The notes beneath the pieces were generated by a model that was not told the DNA's origin, made no database searches, and saw only the letters and a program-made list of their open reading frames with translations. Both the position numbers and the translations under genes were made by a program. Source: Tulasnella sp. 424 (Eukaryota > Basidiomycota > Agaricomycetes > Cantharellales > Tulasnellaceae). From it: a stretch of 64,000 nucleotides of DNA. The DNA is taken from assembly GCA_019633425.1 (NCBI GenBank), contig WSUB01000018.1:191699-255698 (forward strand), written 5' to 3'. Shown piece after piece: positions 54,345 through 64,000 of the stretch. Each line of letters begins with the position of its first letter. Position 1 is the first letter of the stretch.

Positions 54345-55722
54345 ATGTTCAACGGCATCGGCTTAACAACTCCCCGCGGAAGGTAAGCCGAATCCCTTTC
54401 AAACGTGAAGTCTCCCTTAGTAATCGCTGGTCTGTCTGCAGCGGTACGAATGGCTACGTTCAACGCAACCTGTCCCACCTCCGACCAAGGGATGACAACT
54501 ACAATCGCACTCAGGACTTTAGCGACATCAAAGGCCCTCGCATGCGCGAGCCCGATCAGGGCATCCTTGATCATGAAAAGGCCAGGCAGATGGAGCTAAA
54601 GGTCTTTGAGCTGCAGGTCCAGCTTGAGGATGAAGGGTGAGCGGCTATGGTCTTTCGGGTGTCCGGTCATTGATATTAACCACATCAACGACTCGCAGCC
54701 ACGACCAAGACTACATCGATGGCCGAATTTACGCACTTCGTGAAAAGCTCCAAAAGGAGGCCGAAGAGGCTGAAAAATCGGGAAAGCCTGGACGGAAGCA
54801 ACCTGTTTCGCTGAGGCCCAACGACACACACGCCATGGCTGCCGCCAAAAAAGTCGAAGTCGAAAAGATGGCTCGCGCGTTTGGTACCTCTACCAACTAC
54901 CAAGAGGGAGATGCTTTCAATCGGGAGAAGCAAGAAGAGCTCAGGCAACAGCGTGCTGTCGAGCGAGCTGAGCGGGACAAGAAGCGGGAGGCTGAGCAAG
55001 AGGAGCGGGAGCGGCAGAGAAGAGCTGAGAGGGAGAGGAGGGAGGAGGAAGCCAAGTTGAGGAGGAGGAGGGAGTACTTGGAGAGGAAGGAGAGGGAGTT
55101 GCAGGAGAGGGAGAGGGAGGTGAATAGGGAGAGAGAGAGGCAGAAGATGCCTCCTCCACCTGATTCGAGGGGCAGGGATAGGGACGATAGTAGGAGTCGC
55201 AGCCCACCTTCTCCTGGAGAGGTTCGGCGTGGACCGAGGTCTCGAAGTCCACCACCAAGACGCGGCGGAAGGGATATGAGCGATTCTCCTCCACGTCGCT
55301 CAGGAAGGAGAGACTCCCCTCCTCCTCCTAGACGATCTCGGTCGCCCCCACCACGCAAGGGCGAGCGGTACGAAGATCGTAGTCGTGGTGATCGGTCCCC
55401 TTACCGCTCTTCCCGGCGGATGGACGACTCTCGTTCCCGTTCTCGTTCTCGATCTGCCGATTCGCGGTCCCCACCTCCTCCTCGCAAAGGTGATCGAAGA
55501 CGACGGGATAGTTACTCGAGGTCGAGGTCTGGATCTGCGGAACCTCCTAGGAAGAAGAAGTATTCAGCGAGTCCGCCGCCCCCTCAGAGTAGGAAGAAGC
55601 GCGATGATGGTTCGAGGAGCAGGAGTCCAGTTGCGAGAGGGAGGGATGATTCTCCGCCCGCTGCGAAGGGTGGTAGGGATAGGTCCCCTGCTGGAAGTGA
55701 GATGTCGGTGTCGAGCGATTGA
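54345..55722 (+). CDS. CWC21: CWC21/SRRM2-type spliceosomal protein with RS tail
   Basis: Three exons: 54345-54382, 54442-54636 and 54699-55722. The start [20 protein letters not shown] is the highly conserved end of CWC21/SRm300 that sits near the spliceosome catalytic core. The cwf21 helix (ILDHEKARQMELKVFELQVQ) follows, then a Glu/Arg-rich single helix and a long C-terminal SR/RS region with many RSRSRSP and PPPRR words. The small yeast protein is only the first part. The long RS tail resembles the SRRM2 form. Its own transcript needs two short introns removed. Confidence 0.92.
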
Positions 55723-56149
55723 GGGGTGGATTGTGCATCGAAGAAGGAAAAGCGCTGGGCTCAGCCACACAGAAAATATTAGGTCTCCCACTTCTTTACT
55801 CGTCTATTGTACTTTCTCCCAGTATTTCTGTATTCCCCCCTTGGATGAAAAGCTCTCTGGTATGGCATTTCTCTTTCCATAGGTGTGCTCCAGGCATGTG
55901 CGGAGTCGGCCGACCGTGAGCGATGGGAGTCGACGCAAGTCGCTCGTTCACCAAATTTCCTTGCTTGCACGTGACGCACGGAAGGAACTTTCTTATTGAC
56001 GTCTTGAGATTTTTCTTCCCTTCTCTTTTCCCTTCATCCTCTTGCCCATTCCTCTCCTCCAAACCACATCCGTTGGTCTCTTGCTCTCCCTAGTGGACAT
56101 CTGTGTGTGTTGAACTCTTGAAGAACTTTGATTGAACGAATTGCAAGGC
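55723..56149. other. Intergenic between CWC21 and ARG8
   Basis: Tail-to-head spacing of 427 bp. The last 170 nt before the ARG8 ATG are C/T-rich (ttttcccttcatcctcttgccc), a likely core promoter and leader. No TGACTC-type Gcn4 box was seen on either strand in this stretch. Confidence 0.4.
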
Positions 56150-57909
56150 ATGGCTTCCACGTTGCGAACCTCAAACACCCAGCTCCTTGCGAGACGAAGG
56201 GTGTTCAATGCTGGTCTTCGATATAGCTCGACCAAGGTAAGTTCGGTAACTTGCCGTCCAACGTTGTATCGTATGACTTAATCAACGGTTCATCCAACTC
56301 AGACACCTTGCACGACGTACTTGAAACCCACGCACATCGCAGCCGCTGACGCCGCCTCGACTCTCCCAGCAACCGCCACGGAAAACATTATCGACACCTA
56401 CGCCCGCCCCCCGTTCGTGCTCTCTCACGGGAAAGGGTCTTGGTTGTGGACGAAGAACGGGCAGAAATATTTGGATTTCTCGAGCGGGATCGCTGTTAAT
56501 GCTTTGGGACATGCGGATGAGGAGTTTGCGAATGCTATGAATGAACAGGTGAGGTGATTCGGCGCCCATTACTCTCAGCCTTGGGAGCTGGTGTGGTGCT
56601 GGTTGCGAAGGGCGAGGGTCGCTGACGAGGGACGGTCATGTACAGGTTCGCAAGATAAGCCACACGAGCAATGTATTCCACAACGAATGGGCAGGTCAAC
56701 TAGCTACGTTGATCGTCGAAACGACCAAGAAGGAAGGCGGACTCGGCTGGGTGCCCGGTTCGACTTCGGACACGAGCAAGACGGCCAAAGTGTTCTTCAG
56801 CAACAGCGGGACCGAAGCGAACGAAGGAGCGTTCAAGTTCGCTCGAAAGATCGCGAAAGAGAAATACCTCGCCTCAAACCCATCCGCGTCGTACGCCGAC
56901 TGCAACCAGATCAAGTTCGTCTGCTTCGCAAACGCGTTCCATGGGCGGTCGATGGGTGCGCTGTCGGCGACGTCGAACCCCAAGTACCAGAAACCGTTCG
57001 AGCCGTTGATCCCCGGGTTCAACGTCGGGGAGTTGAACGATTATGCAGGGGTGGAGAAGATGATTGACGCGGATACGTGTGCGGTCGTGGTTGAGCCCGT
57101 GCAAGGTGAAGGAGGGTTGGCGGTTTGCGAGGAGGCGTGGTTGAGGATGTTGAGGAAGAGGTGCGATGAGGTTGGAGCGGTTTTGATCTTTGATGAGATT
57201 CAGGTGAGGAGGCCGCCTTTCTTTTTGCTTCTGAAAGAGTTTCGAGGTGGTTTTGCTGAATACGGTTGATGGGTTTGGGAAGTGCGGCTTGTATCGAACT
57301 GGAACGCTCTGGGCGCACTCGAGTTTGCCGGTGGATTGTCATCCTGACATTGTTACGATGGCTAAGCCACTTGCTAATGGATATCCCATTGGTGCGATCA
57401 TGGTCAGAGGGGAGTTCGCACCTTACATTACCGTCGGTGCGTCATTCATTTTCTTCGAGGAATATAAACCCAGCCCCTCGATCTGATTTCATTTGTCATC
57501 GTAACATACAGGTTCTCATGGAACGACATTTGGTGGCTCTCCTTTGGCAACTCGCCTCGGTCATCACGTCCTCAGCCGACTCTCTTCGCCCGCGTTCATC
57601 TCCCACATGCGAGACGTCTCATCGCACCTCGCATCCCGACTCCAACCCCTCCCATCGTTATTCCCAACGCTCTTGCACCCATCCATCCGGGGCAAAGGAC
57701 TTCTCACAGGACTCGGCTTCCAAGATCCCACTCATCCTGGCCGATTGGTTCAATTGGCCAGAGAGAGGGGTGTGCTGATGTTGACGGCAGGCAAGGATGC
57801 AGTTCGGATCGTCCCGAGCTTAAACGCTGAGAAAGATGAAGTGGATTTGGCCGTGGACGTGATCGAGAGCTGCTTGGTGGTTCTGAAGGAAGAAGCAGCG
57901 AGCAAGTAA
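56150..57909 (+). CDS. ARG8: Acetylornithine aminotransferase, mitochondrial
   Basis: Five exons: 56150-56236, 56303-56548, 56646-57203, 57283-57436 and 57512-57909, about 480 residues. N-terminal mitochondrial presequence (MASTLRTSNTQLLARRRVF). Class-III aminotransferase landmarks: YLDFSSGIAVNALGH, FFSNSGTEANEGAFKFAR, FHGRSMGALSAT, VVEPVQGEGG, LIFDEIQCGLYRTG with the PLP-contacting Asp, and the PLP-lysine in MAKPLANGYPIGA. It converts N-acetylglutamate semialdehyde to N-acetylornithine in arginine synthesis, in the matrix. Length and motif order are normal. Ornithine aminotransferase is excluded by the presequence and the GLYRTG variant typical of fungal ARG8. Confidence 0.93.
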
Positions 57910-59083
57910 TCGACCCCCCCGAGGAATGAGCGCCTGATGTGCTGCGGGCGCGCTTCGAAGACGAAGAGAGGCTGGACTCGGGGACGATCTATCTTTGGAC
58001 TGTCAGATGGTCATAAGAGATAATTTAGATGTGCCATTCTTATCATTGACATCGTAATTTCAATTTCACGGTGTTCGGAGATCTGCATTGCTGTGCATTC
58101 GTATTATTAGTTCGGGGCGCTCGAGACTTTTTGTTGGGGCGGATTTGTCTCCTTCAATCACGGGGGGCTTGCCGTGCCCGTTGCTCGGCATTTGACCCTA
58201 ACTTTGAAGACCGATGTGGCGGCGAGTAAGACAGGAGATATTACGCCCTTCTCTCGGATTGGTCTGTCAGACGCCCGCGGATATCTCCCCGAGCGCTTCC
58301 CATCTCTTTTTATACGCTTGAGCGAGGCAGCGCACTTTTGCCAAGTAGACGCTCAAGGGGAAAGTCTGTGTCCCTATGTCCGAGTCCGAGAGATACCACA
58401 TGAAAAGGGCTGACTCCCCCCCAACTGCGCCATGTCAGGCTAAGTAACAGCATGATTATGTACGAGATGGGGAGCGAGATGGGCAGCGAAGTAAGACCGC
58501 TTGTGTGCCATATGCCGAATTACCGAAATTTCCCACAGTTCGTCCTTGTTTTCGCCCAGCCAATCAGGAAAGAGACAATTCCACCTGAAAAATATAATAG
58601 CCCGACTTTTCACGAGTAGCAACACACGTATTTCTCATCTCTCCCTCCCCCGCCCCTCTCCCTTTTCAGCTGGTATACCAAAAGTTACTCTGCTGGTGAG
58701 TCGTCTTTCCTTCTTACCCTTTGCCATCGTTTCGAGAGGAGCGTCGATGAATGGGGCGGTGGTCGCCACGTCGGGGCAATAATTTCGATTCCAACTGCAT
58801 CCCCCAATTCCTCGACATTTTCGCGCTCTTTGCGCTTTTCCTACACGGCTTGTACTCGCTTTTCAGCTTGTGCAAGGACCCATTCGTTTTATCCCCCCCT
58901 GGTGGCTTCCGTCTACAATGACGTTGGTGCTGACGGTCTTTTTCTTCGCCCCCTCCTCGGCTTCACCGGTTTTGGTGGCACAGAGTCTGTGCGTTAAACA
59001 TTTACCACGTCGCTCTCTTTCGCCACCGTTTTTTCCTAACCACCACCTCCATCCTCACAGTTCCCCCGTCAAAAAACAACAAA
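57910..59083. promoter_or_regulatory. HEM1 upstream region with CCAAT box and possible 5' UTR intron
   Basis: A CCAAT word (gccaatcagg) at 58,560 and an AT-rich TATA-like stretch (aaaaatataatag) near 58,590 lie about 500 bp before the HEM1 ATG, at a spacing that fits CCAAT-bound Hap-complex control of heme and respiration genes. A good donor (ggtgagtcg) near 58,695 and a cctcacag acceptor near 59,060 would define a 5' UTR intron. No coding gene was seen between 57,910 and 58,550. Confidence 0.4.
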
Positions 59084-61345
59084 ATGGTTATGCTCGAAAA
59101 AATCACAGCTTTCAGAAACGTCTGCCCGTACTTGGGTCGCACCTCCGTGTCCACCCTTCGCAGCTTGTCCACCCACTCCAGCAGGCTCTGCCCCTCGGTC
59201 TCTCGTCTCTCCTACAAGACTGCCGCAGGATGCCCCGTCATGGGTCCCGCTTTGGCCACGCGCGTTCCTCAGCTCGCTCAAGCTGCCGGATACGCTTCCA
59301 TCGCCAGTCCCGAGGAAGTCTGCCCTCATGCGAAGAAGGCCAAAGAGGCTTCCAAGCTCGCTCAGACCCTCTCTGCGATGGGAAAGAGCGCAGAGGCCTC
59401 TGCTACGCTCAAGAGCGTCAAGGACGAAGGCGAGAAGATGGCCGGCAAGTGCCCCTTCCCTCACGGAAAGGCTGCCACCGAGGCTTTCGCTGCCGCCAAC
59501 CACAGCCCCAAGTTCAACTACGAGGCGTTCTACGCTGAAGAGCTCGAGAAGAAGCACAAGGGTGAGGTCTAGCGCATCATACGTGGCGAGCAGTCACTGA
59601 CTTTGTTCGGGTTAATCTTTTTACAGACAAGAGCTACCGTTACTTTAACAACATCAACCGTCTCGCGGCCAAGTTCCCCGTTGCCCACACTGGCAGCGTC
59701 AAGGAGGAAGTCGACGTCTGGTGCAGCAATGATTACCTTGGAATGAGCAAGAACCCCGTCGTGCTCGAGACCATGCAGTAAGTCGCGTTTGTTCCTGAAA
59801 GCGGCCTTGACCTCCCCGTCTCACCATTTTCCCCCGTCCTCCAGTCGCACCCTTGACAAGTACGGCGCTGGTGCTGGTGGAACTCGCAACATTGCCGGCA
59901 ATGGTGCTTTCCATCTCGCCCTCGAAGATGAACTCGCTTCTCTTCACCGCAAGCAAGCCGCTCTCGTCTTCTCCTCCTGCTTCGTCGCCAACGACGCCAC
60001 CCTGTCCACCCTCGGCTCCAAGCTCCCCAACTGCGTCATCTTCAGCGACAACATGAACCACGCGTCCATGATCCAAGGCATCCGCCACTCTCGCACTCAA
60101 AAAGTCATCTTCAAGCACAACGATCTTGCGGACTTGGAAGCCAAGTTGGCCGCGTTCCCCAAGAGCCAGCCCAAGATCATCGCTTTCGAGAGCGTCTACT
60201 CCATGTGCGGATCCGTCGGACCGATTCGCGAGATTTGCGATTTGGCGGAACAGTACGGAGCGATCACGTTCCTGGACGAGGTTCACGCTGTGGGCATGTA
60301 CGGACCCCGCGGCGCCGGTGTTGCGGAGCATTTGGACTTTGAAGCCCACCTGGCCGCGGGTCAATCTCCCGACCCTATCCCCGGAACCGTCATGGACCGC
60401 GTTGATATCATTACGGGAACGCTCGGAAAAGCTTATGGTGTCGTTGGAGGTTATATCGCTGGTTCGGCCGATATGGTTGACACGGTCCGAAGCTACGCCG
60501 CTGGTTTCATCTTCACGACGAGTTTGCCTCCGGCCACGGTTACGGGAGCGCAAGTTAGCATTGCGTATCAGAAGGAGCATTTGCAGGATCGAAGGTTGCA
60601 GCAGTTGAACACCCGGGCCCTGAAGAGCCGGTTCGAGAGCTTGGATATCCCTGTTGTGTAAGTCTCCCCCCGCACATTTTTTTACTTGAGAGTAGCTTGA
60701 GCTAATTCGTGTTCACGTTCTAGCCCCGGCCCTTCGCACATCGTTCCTGTCCTCGTTGGTGATGCTGCTCTCGCCAAGGCGGCTTCCGACACCTTGCTCT
60801 CCGAACACGGTATCTACGTCCAGTCCATCAACTACCCGACCGTCGCTGTTGGCGAAGAACGTCTCCGAATCACTCCTACTCCCGGACACAACGCTGAACA
60901 ATTGGACCACCTCGTCAACGCAGTCAACTCGGTCTTCAATGAGCTCAAGCTTAAGCGTATCGCTGACTGGAAGGTCGTCGGCGGTCGCGCCGGCGTCGGC
61001 ATGTCTACCGAGACCGTCACTCCCATCTGGACCGACAAGCAACTCGGATTGGAAGATGGTACCGCTCCCGATATGCTTGAAGCTGGAGAGAAGATGAAGT
61101 TGGGCGGAGAGGCTGTTCAGGTCGCTGAGGAGAGGTTGGCCGAGTTCTTCAGTGGACGTATTGCTACCGCGGTTCCCAAGGATGTTGTCGTCGAGGCTAA
61201 GCCTGAGCCCAAGGAAGTTGCCAAGATCGTGTCTTTCAAGATGGGTACTGGATTCGAGAAGACCAAGAACACTGGTGGGTTGGAGAGCTTCGTCACTTCG
61301 CCTACCGCGACCAACACCGCCGCCACTGCCACTACCAGTGCTTAA
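59084..61345 (+). CDS. HEM1: 5-aminolevulinate synthase, mitochondrial (687 aa)
   Basis: Four exons: 59084-59561, 59627-59777, 59845-60657 and 60724-61345. The first 130 residues form a presequence and regulatory region with five Cys-Pro heme-regulatory motifs: C14 (VCPYL), C36 (LCPSV), C50 (GCPVM), C80 (VCPHA) and C123 (KCPFP). The catalytic core shows [49 protein letters not shown] and the PLP lysine in [13 protein letters not shown]. It condenses glycine with succinyl-CoA, the first step of heme synthesis. CP motifs let heme block import or activity in animal enzymes, and the same is plausible here. A 60-residue low-complexity tail follows the core. Confidence 0.95.
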
Positions 61346-61550
61346 AGAAATTAAATCGCTCGTTTTGTTTTCTACTTACCTCTTGTCGTTCCTTCTCCGG
61401 GTTGTCTATTACCAAAGTCGACGTCCCGAATTCAAATCATGGTGTGATTTTTTCTCAGTGTGGTTTGGTAGTGACATCCAATCAGTTTGCGATGATTTGT
61501 TGGCGAACGAAGGGAGGTCATCATCCCTTAGTAACGACGACGTCGACATC

Positions 61551-63083
61551 ATGTCTGGTGCTCCCGCTCCTATCAGAGAACCCCCCAAGAACATCGTTCG
61601 TGCTTGGGACGCCGTTTTGGACTTGCGCCAACAACGCCCCCATGAGGTTGTGGAACTCGACCTCGCGAAGGAGACTGGTATGAGCGACCAGTGGACAATC
61701 AAGTTGACGGTTGTGCCCCCTGGCATGCGGTTGCATCGTGAGTTTTTTCTTTTTGCGAAAACGCGTCGTTTCGTGGAGCATGAGTGGATTTGATGTTAAT
61801 GCATGCTGGTGGTGGGGATAGCTCCGTTGGCTCATTCAGCTCAGGATACCTTGATTACTTGCGTCGCTGGTGCTGGATTGGTCTGGCAGAACGGGTTGAC
61901 GTACCCTTTTACCGCTCATGACTCAGGAGGTGAGTGATGTCGTCTAAGCCCAAAACCACCTAGCGGTGTAGTTGGCTTAAGTCGTGTCGCAGGATGGAAG
62001 GCTGGAACGGGTATCACGTACACCCTTCTCAACGACGCTGGTCCCGGGTCGGAAGACCTCGTCCTTCTAATAGTCCAGGAAAACTTGGCCCCTTTAACGG
62101 ACAAGATTCACTTCCCACTTCCAAACGACGTTGACCCTGCGATCCCACCAGAATCGCTCTGGCCTAAAGACCAAGTCCCCCCGCAAAACGAACTCGGTCC
62201 TCATCCAGGCGTCGTTGGGATCCGGGCTGACGGGACTGAGGTGGACGTGCCGGACACTAGAAGGGGACCCAGACCGTCGAATATCTCGTGCGCTTTGGAG
62301 ATGACCGGCGCCGCTGGAACTGGAGAGCTGTACTGCGACGCGACGAGCTTGACGGAAGATACGGGTTTGAGTCCCTGTAAGATTGGAGTTAATTTTGAGA
62401 TTTCACCTCCCGGGACGAAGTCTTCTGGTGAGTTTTCGAATTGTCGGATAGTTTTTCTTGGAAGGTGTTGGGGTCTGATGGACGTCTTTGGGTTCTCTGG
62501 GGGAAAAAAAAGATGCTCATGCGCATAAGTGAGTGTCCGACGCGCCCTAACCCCTTTGACGTTCTAACCAGTTTCTCCTTTTTTTATTTACAGGCTCGAA
62601 GAGGAGTTGGTTTTTATCCTAGGTGGGGACGGCCTGGTATGGATCAACGGGTACGTTCACCCTGTCACCACTGGGGACGCGATCGGGTTCCCGGCTGGCA
62701 CAGGCGACAGCCACACGTTCATCAACGACTCCAATCAAGACGACGCGCTTGGAGGACACGATGTGGCGATGTGGATATTTGGAGAGAACAAACGAAAGAC
62801 TGGAGATAAGATTTATTACCCTTTGAATCCGGAGAACAAGGAGAAGCCTACATTGGATGGACGATGGTGGGACGGTATGTTTGTGTACTTTCCCAATATT
62901 TCACGGTGACGCTCATGTCTGATGGTTCATAACGTTCCCCCACCCAAAGAAGAGGATGTCCCCAAGAAGGAACTAGGTATGTCTAGTTCGGCCCAGTCGA
63001 TACGAGCCTCCTTGGATTGACCGTCATTCGCCTTAGGTCCTCATCCAGGACGACCGGCTCGTCCTGCCGGGCTCTCATTATAG
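61551..63083 (+). CDS. Bicupin-type protein
   Basis: Multi-exon gene. The first cupin-like half has LTVVPPGMRLHRPLAHS and LITCVAGAGLVWQNG. The second half is clear: DAHAHKLEEELVFILGGDG holds the HxH and Glu metal-binding residues of cupin motif 1, and GDAIGFPAGTGDSHTFIN is motif 2 with its His. The small exon around 62,514-62,528 (DAHAHK) is needed to create the metal site and shows that the flanking introns are real. Two late introns join EEDVPKKEL and GPHPGRPARP to the end. The reaction cannot be told from the fold. Dioxygenases, isomerases and storage proteins share it. Confidence 0.8.
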
Positions 63084-63276
63084 TCCACAAATGTGAATGA
63101 AATGCTACCATGTTGGTCTAACACGTCGAACCGACTCCGAGTCCGTGCATTTTAGCATCAAAGCCCCACAAACTGTCCACTGGAAGGCTCCAAACTCTCA
63201 TTCTCGGCTTGAACTACCACATAAAGAACATTAACCTATCCTAAAGACAGCGCCTTTGCCGTCATTTTCTGTCGAT

Positions 63277-63943
63277 TCATGCTTTCATGCTTTGCTGTAT
63301 AAATTCTTTGACCTTAACCCAGGAGGGACGGGCTTTGAGTGCTTGGTACCAGCTGAATAATGAGTGAGATTAAACAATGGGAAACGAAATGCTTTGGAAG
63401 AATAAACGCACTCGTTGAACTTGGGATGTGATTCGAATAATTCCGGGACAAATTTCTCCACAGTGTCCGCGTAGGGAAGGTGCCAAAGATCAGCAAGGGT
63501 GAGTTCCTATTGGTTACAAAGACGAATTTAAAACGCAGTTCAGTTGTATCAAGCGGTCCTCGGCTTACGTTGCCTGCCAAGTACTTCTGCTTGCTGAGAA
63601 TCCTCTCATACCCATCCAGCTTTGCATTCAAAATGCCAAAGCTCCGTTGATATGCTGCCTCATCAACCGGAAACCCTTGCAAGGGGTTATAATACCTTTC
63701 GTGCGCAATGACACTTGCATAGGGTTCGAAGTTGGATTGCTCGATGCTCGCTGCTTGCTCGAAGAGTGCAACGGCTCTAAGGTCGGACGAATTTGGAAGC
63801 AACTTTGGGCCTCGATCGGCATACTTTGCTGTGATGTAGCGGCAGATAGCTCGGCATTCTGTTTCAGGGAGATAATTAAGCCGAACCGAGGGCGTTTCCC
63901 ACTATGATGGGACCGACTTACCGAAAAGGACGAAACCGTCATC
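63277..63943 (-). CDS. Glutathione S-transferase, C-terminal part (5' end outside window)
   Basis: Minus-strand gene cut by the right edge. Visible exons include 63943-63922 (DDGFVLF), one encoding the ECRAICRYITAKYAD segment through NAKLDGYERILSKQKYLAGN, one with ELTLADLWHLPYADTVEKF and HPKFN, and a last one with DWYQALKARPSWVKVKEFI ending at 63,277. This is the order of phi/theta-like fungal GSTs: the end of the thioredoxin fold, then the all-helical domain. In the ESRAI motif that holds the glutathione gamma-glutamyl group, the Ser is Cys here. The last intron uses GA|GTGCGT. The substrate is unknown. Confidence 0.82.
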
Positions 63944-64000
63944 CTAGAGTTCCCGTGTCAATTTTGTAAGTGGTCGGTCTTTGGTTCGAAAGAGGTAGAA

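Noticed and set aside
54897..55358. Minus-strand Leu/Ser-rich frame over CWC21
   Set aside because: Antisense of the Glu/Arg and RS-rich region, no independent support.

Overview
The window looks like genomic DNA from a mushroom-forming basidiomycete (Agaricomycetes). Genes are densely packed on both strands and interrupted by many 50-80 nt GT-AG introns. The recognisable set is fungal: ARG8, HEM1 with heme-regulatory CP motifs, STU1/CLASP, CWC21, OST2/DAD1, SND2/TMEM208, FMC1, NDUFA12 and a SOD-like mitoribosomal protein. All exon boundaries below were placed by eye from splice sites, frame continuity and comparison between paralogs. No database search was run.

Region 1 (1-20,550) is a tandem array of seven paralogous genes, here called units 0-6, which I cannot assign to any known family. 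All are on the plus strand. They share an N-terminal domain of about 55 residues beginning (P/E)GL.EL, a proline-rich linker, a coiled-coil core, a C-terminal domain around a QFFGF.(V/T)(D/E)QIR.GRY....W motif, a DGF..I..L...I..L segment, and in most copies a last exon ending in GW(A/G)PL. A conserved internal exon-length series (78-63-210-111/123-64-62-171 nt) ties even the most diverged units together. Units 1 and 2 carry two different in-frame internal deletions. The spacers come in two types (A and B), and relic 3' exons and a deleted 'ghost' gene record unequal recombination. This array is the best candidate in the window for an undescribed system.

Region 2 (20,900-31,600) holds mostly mitochondrial and housekeeping genes: a PPR-like protein, a disordered hypothetical protein, AMMECR1, an intron-containing tRNA that is probably Cys, NDUFA12, FMC1, a coiled-coil hypothetical protein, an mS42/mS43-type protein and OST2, the last two divergently transcribed. 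Region 3 (32,700-42,000) has a disordered hypothetical protein, then three sugar-transporter-like MFS genes. Two are a recent 2.34 kb direct duplication and the third is an older inverted copy beyond SND2. Region 4 (42,100-49,100) has a multi-Myb SNAPC4-like factor, a YBL028C/DUF2423 protein, an SV2-like MFS transporter and a small N-myristoylation candidate. Region 5 (49,500-64,000) has STU1/CLASP, CWC21, ARG8, HEM1, a bicupin protein and a glutathione S-transferase running off the right edge.

HEM1, ARG8, NDUFA12, FMC1, the mitoribosomal protein and the PPR protein all serve mitochondria. I read this as ordinary gene neighbourhood rather than a pathway cluster. I saw no transposon, CRISPR array or virus-derived gene.
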